Shown here piece after piece: positions 6,700 through 8,750 of a stretch of DNA of 8,750 nt. The notes under the pieces are model-generated. The model saw nothing but the letters and a program-made list of their open reading frames with translations. It had not been told where the DNA came from and ran no database searches. Location of the stretch: positions 1-8,750 of the forward strand of contig CALGAJ010000085.1 of assembly GCA_937951975.1 (NCBI GenBank), written 5' to 3'. The position numbers and the translations under genes were made by a program. Source of the DNA: an uncultured Desulfotignum sp. (GTDB taxonomy: Bacteria > Desulfobacterota > Desulfobacteria > Desulfobacterales > Desulfobacteraceae). The number at the start of each line of letters is the position of its first letter. Positions within the stretch are counted from its first letter, which is position 1.

Positions 6700-7776
6700 G
6701 GAAAACAGCCATGAACCAATGGCCAGAAACACCAGGCTCATGACCGCCAGTATCATCATCTCCTGGGAAACCTGGGACAAAGTGGCCCCGTCATTGATCA
6801 CCTTTCTTGCAGCGGAAAGAAAATGGGTCAAAGGCAAAAAACCGGCCATCTGCCGGATCCAGACCGCGGTTCCTTCAATGGAAAACCAGACTTCAGACAA
6901 AAACATCATGGGCCAGCAGATGAAGTTGATGATACCGTTGGTCAATTCCTCATTGGTTCCCCGGCAGGCCAGAATCAGTCCAAAAGACACCAGGCACACG
7001 GTGCCGAAAAAAAACACGATAAAGGCATCCACATACGACCCCTGCATCTGAAACGAAAATATCGCATCACATCCGGCCCACACCACTATGGATGCGGCCA
7101 TGGACACCACCACCCGGGAAATCAGCTGGGCGGACAGATATTCAAATGCGGTGACCGGCGTGGCTTTTAACCGCTTGAGCACCCCGTTCCGCCGGTACCG
7201 GACAATCACATATCCCACCCCGAAAAAAGCGGAGAACATGATGTTCATGCCCAGGATGCCCGGGAACAGCCAGTCGATATACCGCACCAGAGTCCCGGGA
7301 ACCGCCTGTCTGTAAACCCGGTTTTCAAAAAAAGCCGCCGGTACCACAGCGGCTTTCACCAGCTTTTCCGCCAATGCCCCCCTGGGGGAAACATCCGATA
7401 TCCAGTATCGCACCCTGGAATCATTCTTTGATGCGAGTGGTTCTGGATTTTTCACACCCCCGGACTGAACCAGAATATCGATTTTATGGTGCCGCAGCTT
7501 TTCCAGTGCCGGGTCAAGGTCTTTAAAAAAAACCAGTTGAACCGCCGGATCCGTTTTCAAGGCCTCGGGAATCCGGATGGTTTCAAGGGCCGGCGCCGGA
7601 TTCTGCACCGGGAACACCCCCAGTTTGAACTGTTTTTTTGCATCCGGCCCAAAGGCAATGCCGAATGCCGCCACCAGCAGAAACGGAAACAGGATATTCC
7701 ATCCGAACCCGGCCCGGTCCCGGATGAATTCCAGACTGCGGGCCACAAACAATGCCCACATGCGTTTCAGACTCAT
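6688..7776 (-). CDS. ABC-2 type exporter permease
   Basis: This is the membrane subunit of a two-gene ABC exporter. The 362-residue protein has a basic amphipathic N-terminus, a first helix at about 25-43, a roughly 120-residue region outside the membrane (44-165) and a block of five helices (about 168-192, 218-240, 250-271, 282-298, 340-360). This is the layout of ABC-2 membrane proteins with a large first periplasmic loop. The RRNGVLKRLKATPV segment (195-208) after helix 2 is the conserved stretch that meets the ATPase. It lies 4 bp after the ATPase stop with a GAGGT binding site overlapping that stop, so the two are one operon. Substrates of such pairs include drugs, lipids and polysaccharide precursors; nothing here decides among them, and no outer-membrane or membrane-fusion partner is present in the window. 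Confidence 0.88.
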   Translation of the reverse strand: MSLKRMWALFVARSLEFIRDRAGFGWNILFPFLLVAAFGIAFGPDAKKQFKLGVFPVQNPAPALETIRIPEALKTDPAVQLVFFKDLDPALEKLRHHKIDILVQSGGVKNPEPLASKNDSRVRYWISDVSPRGALAEKLVKAAVVPAAFFENRVYRQAVPGTLVRYIDWLFPGILGMNIMFSAFFGVGYVIVRYRRNGVLKRLKATPVTAFEYLSAQLISRVVVSMAASIVVWAGCDAIFSFQMQGSYVDAFIVFFFGTVCLVSFGLILACRGTNEELTNGIINFICWPMMFLSEVWFSIEGTAVWIRQMAGFLPLTHFLSAARKVINDGATLSQVSQEMMILAVMSLVFLAIGSWLFSWTR

Positions 7777-7780
7777 GACC

Positions 7781-8518
7781 TCATACCCTCAGGCGCTTGC
7801 CGGTGAGTGCCAGAAACACCGATTCCAGGTTCCGGGATTCCGGGGGCATGGACGCACAATGGGTTTTTACCAGGTGTTCGGGAGCCCCCTGGGCGATAAT
7901 TTTTCCTTCATCCATAATGGCAATATCATCGCACAAAACCCAGGCTTCCTCCATATAATGGGTGGTCAGAACCGTGGTTTTTCCCCGGGAACGTATTCCT
8001 TTGATTATATCCCACACATGCTGCCGGGCCTGGGGATCCAGGCCGGTGGTGGGTTCATCCAGAAACAGCAGATCCGGATCATTGATCAAAGCCAGGCCCA
8101 GTAAAAGCCGCTGACGCTGCCCGCCGGATATCTTGCTGCTCCGCTGATTTCTGATTTCTTTGAGCATACACAGATCCATCAGTACGTCCACCGGCATAGG
8201 GTGTGTGTAAAATGCCGCAAAGGTTTTCAAAGTTTCTTCGACAGTCAGAAATGCCATTAATTCGGTCTGCTGGAACTGGACTCCCACCTGTTGATTAAAT
8301 GACCGGTCCCGGACTTTTCCCTTGAACAGAATCCGCCCCTGGTCCGGCTTCTGGATATTTTCCATGATCTCCACGGCCGTGGTTTTTCCCGCCCCATTGG
8401 GTCCCAGCAGACCGAAACAGGTCCCCGCCGCGATGGCCAGACTGATGCCGGCCACGGCCGTCCGGCCGTTGTAGGATTTTTGCAATGAGTCAACCTGTAA
8501 GATGATCTTTTCCGGCAC
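7781..8518 (-). CDS. ABC exporter ATP-binding protein
   Basis: The 245-residue nucleotide-binding subunit has every motif intact: Walker A GPNGAGKT (39-46), Q-loop at Q82-Q84 (VQFQQTEL), signature SGGQRQR (131-137), Walker B LLFLDEP (150-156), D-loop GLDP (159-162) and switch His187 (TTHYMEEA). The TTHYMEEA form and the short C-terminus after EHLVKTH are typical of the daunorubicin-resistance-like (DrrA/CcmA) exporter ATPases. The frame can only begin at GTG 8516-8518; AAGGAG at 8529-8534 is 10 bases away. An ATG at 8524-8526 is out of frame. It is followed 4 bp later by its permease. A 20-bp palindrome lies 75 bp upstream, so regulated expression is plausible; I see no convincing -10/-35 pair. 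Confidence 0.93.
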   Translation of the reverse strand: MPEKIILQVDSLQKSYNGRTAVAGISLAIAAGTCFGLLGPNGAGKTTAVEIMENIQKPDQGRILFKGKVRDRSFNQQVGVQFQQTELMAFLTVEETLKTFAAFYTHPMPVDVLMDLCMLKEIRNQRSSKISGGQRQRLLLGLALINDPDLLFLDEPTTGLDPQARQHVWDIIKGIRSRGKTTVLTTHYMEEAWVLCDDIAIMDEGKIIAQGAPEHLVKTHCASMPPESRNLESVFLALTGKRLRV

Positions 8519-8593
8519 AATAGCATTTCTCCTTGACCGGCCTTACAAAAGAAACAGTTGCCATGATATTCTCTCGCCTGTTCCATGCCCGCC

Positions 8594-8613
8594 CACCAAA
8601 ACCGGTTATGGTG
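8594..8613. promoter_or_regulatory. 20-bp near-perfect palindrome upstream of the ABC exporter
   Basis: CACCAAAACCGGTTATGGTG pairs with its own reverse complement at 9 of 10 positions per arm, with no spacer. It is placed between the tRNA-Glu terminator and the exporter ATPase start. Length and symmetry fit an operator for a dimeric repressor of the TetR or MarR sort, often found at drug-exporter genes. No regulator gene is in the window, so this is inference. Confidence 0.4.
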
Positions 8614-8622
8614 TGTCTTAAC

Positions 8623-8656
8623 AAAAAAAGGCTTTCAGCACAATGCTGAAAGCCTT
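8623..8656 (-). terminator. Rho-independent terminator of tRNA-Glu
   Basis: On the minus strand a perfect 12-bp stem AAGGCTTTCAGC/GCTGAAAGCCTT with a 5-base loop is followed by T5 beyond the stem (T7 counting the two paired T residues). It lies 12 bases after the tRNA 3' end and separates tRNA transcription from the ABC exporter genes. Confidence 0.92.
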
Positions 8657-8668
8657 GATTATGTTCGG

Positions 8669-8746
8669 TGGCGTCCCCAAGGGGATTCGAACCCCTGTCG
8701 CCGGCGTGAAAGGCCGGTGTCCTGGACCGGGCTAGACGATGGGGAC
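8669..8746 (-). tRNA. tRNA-Glu (anticodon UUC)
   Basis: A 78-base cloverleaf including an encoded CCA can be drawn by eye: acceptor GTCCCCA/TGGGGAC with discriminator G, D arm beginning GTCTAG and ending CAGGAC, anticodon stem CCGGC/GCCGG with loop CTTTCAC (anticodon TTC), and T arm AGGGG-TTCGAAT-CCCCT. The sequence closely follows bacterial tRNA-Glu, with a D loop two bases longer than that of E. coli. The UUC anticodon reads GAA and GAG. An intrinsic terminator follows directly; any partner tRNA or promoter would lie beyond the right edge. Confidence 0.97.
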
Positions 8747-8750
8747 GCAT

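Noticed and set aside
8497..8586. Minus-strand frame from ATG 8586 with CFFC and CR motifs upstream of the ATPase
   Set aside because: Its continuation is only the out-of-frame shadow of the ATPase gene, and no SD precedes the ATG.
8640..8750. tRNA-Glu as an integration site of a mobile element
   Set aside because: The genes that follow are a standard exporter and housekeeping genes; no integrase and no repeat of the tRNA 3' end was found in the window.
1..8750. CRISPR arrays, insertion sequences, phage or toxin-antitoxin genes
   Set aside because: No regularly spaced repeats, terminal inverted repeats with transposase, or matching protein motifs were visible on either strand.

Overview
The window looks like an ordinary chromosomal segment of a moderately GC-rich Gram-negative anaerobe. 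The best guess is a deltaproteobacterium of the Desulfobacterales type. This is inferred from the style of the proteins (a long acetyl-CoA acetyltransferase with a GSGISIGHP motif, a TLP1-like thiolase homologue, Der with a basic tail) and from the CCGG-rich, A/T-homopolymer-rich coding sequence. No taxonomic marker gene is present, so the assignment is tentative.

Layout from left to right. Positions 1-673 hold, on the minus strand, a 51-residue membrane microprotein followed by the N-terminal third of an AI-2E/PerM family transporter that runs off the window. Positions 806-2092 (minus) encode a thiolase with an intact Cys-His-Cys active site and an unusual extra segment near its N-terminus. 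A 231-bp divergent intergenic region with two palindromes separates it from a plus-strand thiolase-like protein (2324-3820) of the TLP1 type, which lacks the nucleophilic cysteine and the GHP histidine. This gene converges, with a 12-bp gap, on rarA (3833-5170, minus), whose start codon overlaps the stop of der/engA (5170-6621, minus). Upstream of der lie an ABC-2 permease (6688-7776) and its ATPase (7781-8518), separated by 4 bp and forming a two-gene exporter. At the right edge is a tRNA-Glu(UUC) gene (8669-8746) with a textbook intrinsic terminator (8623-8656). The only plus-strand gene is the TLP1-like one.

How the parts relate: the divergent thiolase pair probably serves acyl-CoA metabolism, the normal enzyme interconverting acetyl-CoA and acetoacetyl-CoA and the other possibly binding or remodelling acyl-CoA by non-standard chemistry. 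The der-rarA pair joins ribosome assembly and replication-fork maintenance in one translationally coupled unit, with a plausible promoter of its own. The exporter sits behind a near-perfect 20-bp palindrome that may be an operator.

I see no CRISPR array, insertion sequence, phage gene or clear signature of horizontal transfer, and no unmistakable new system. The points most worth attention are the TLP1-like protein with altered active site, the thiolase insertion, the membrane microprotein in front of the AI-2E transporter, and the palindromes at three promoter regions. There is no gene-free stretch longer than 300 bases.
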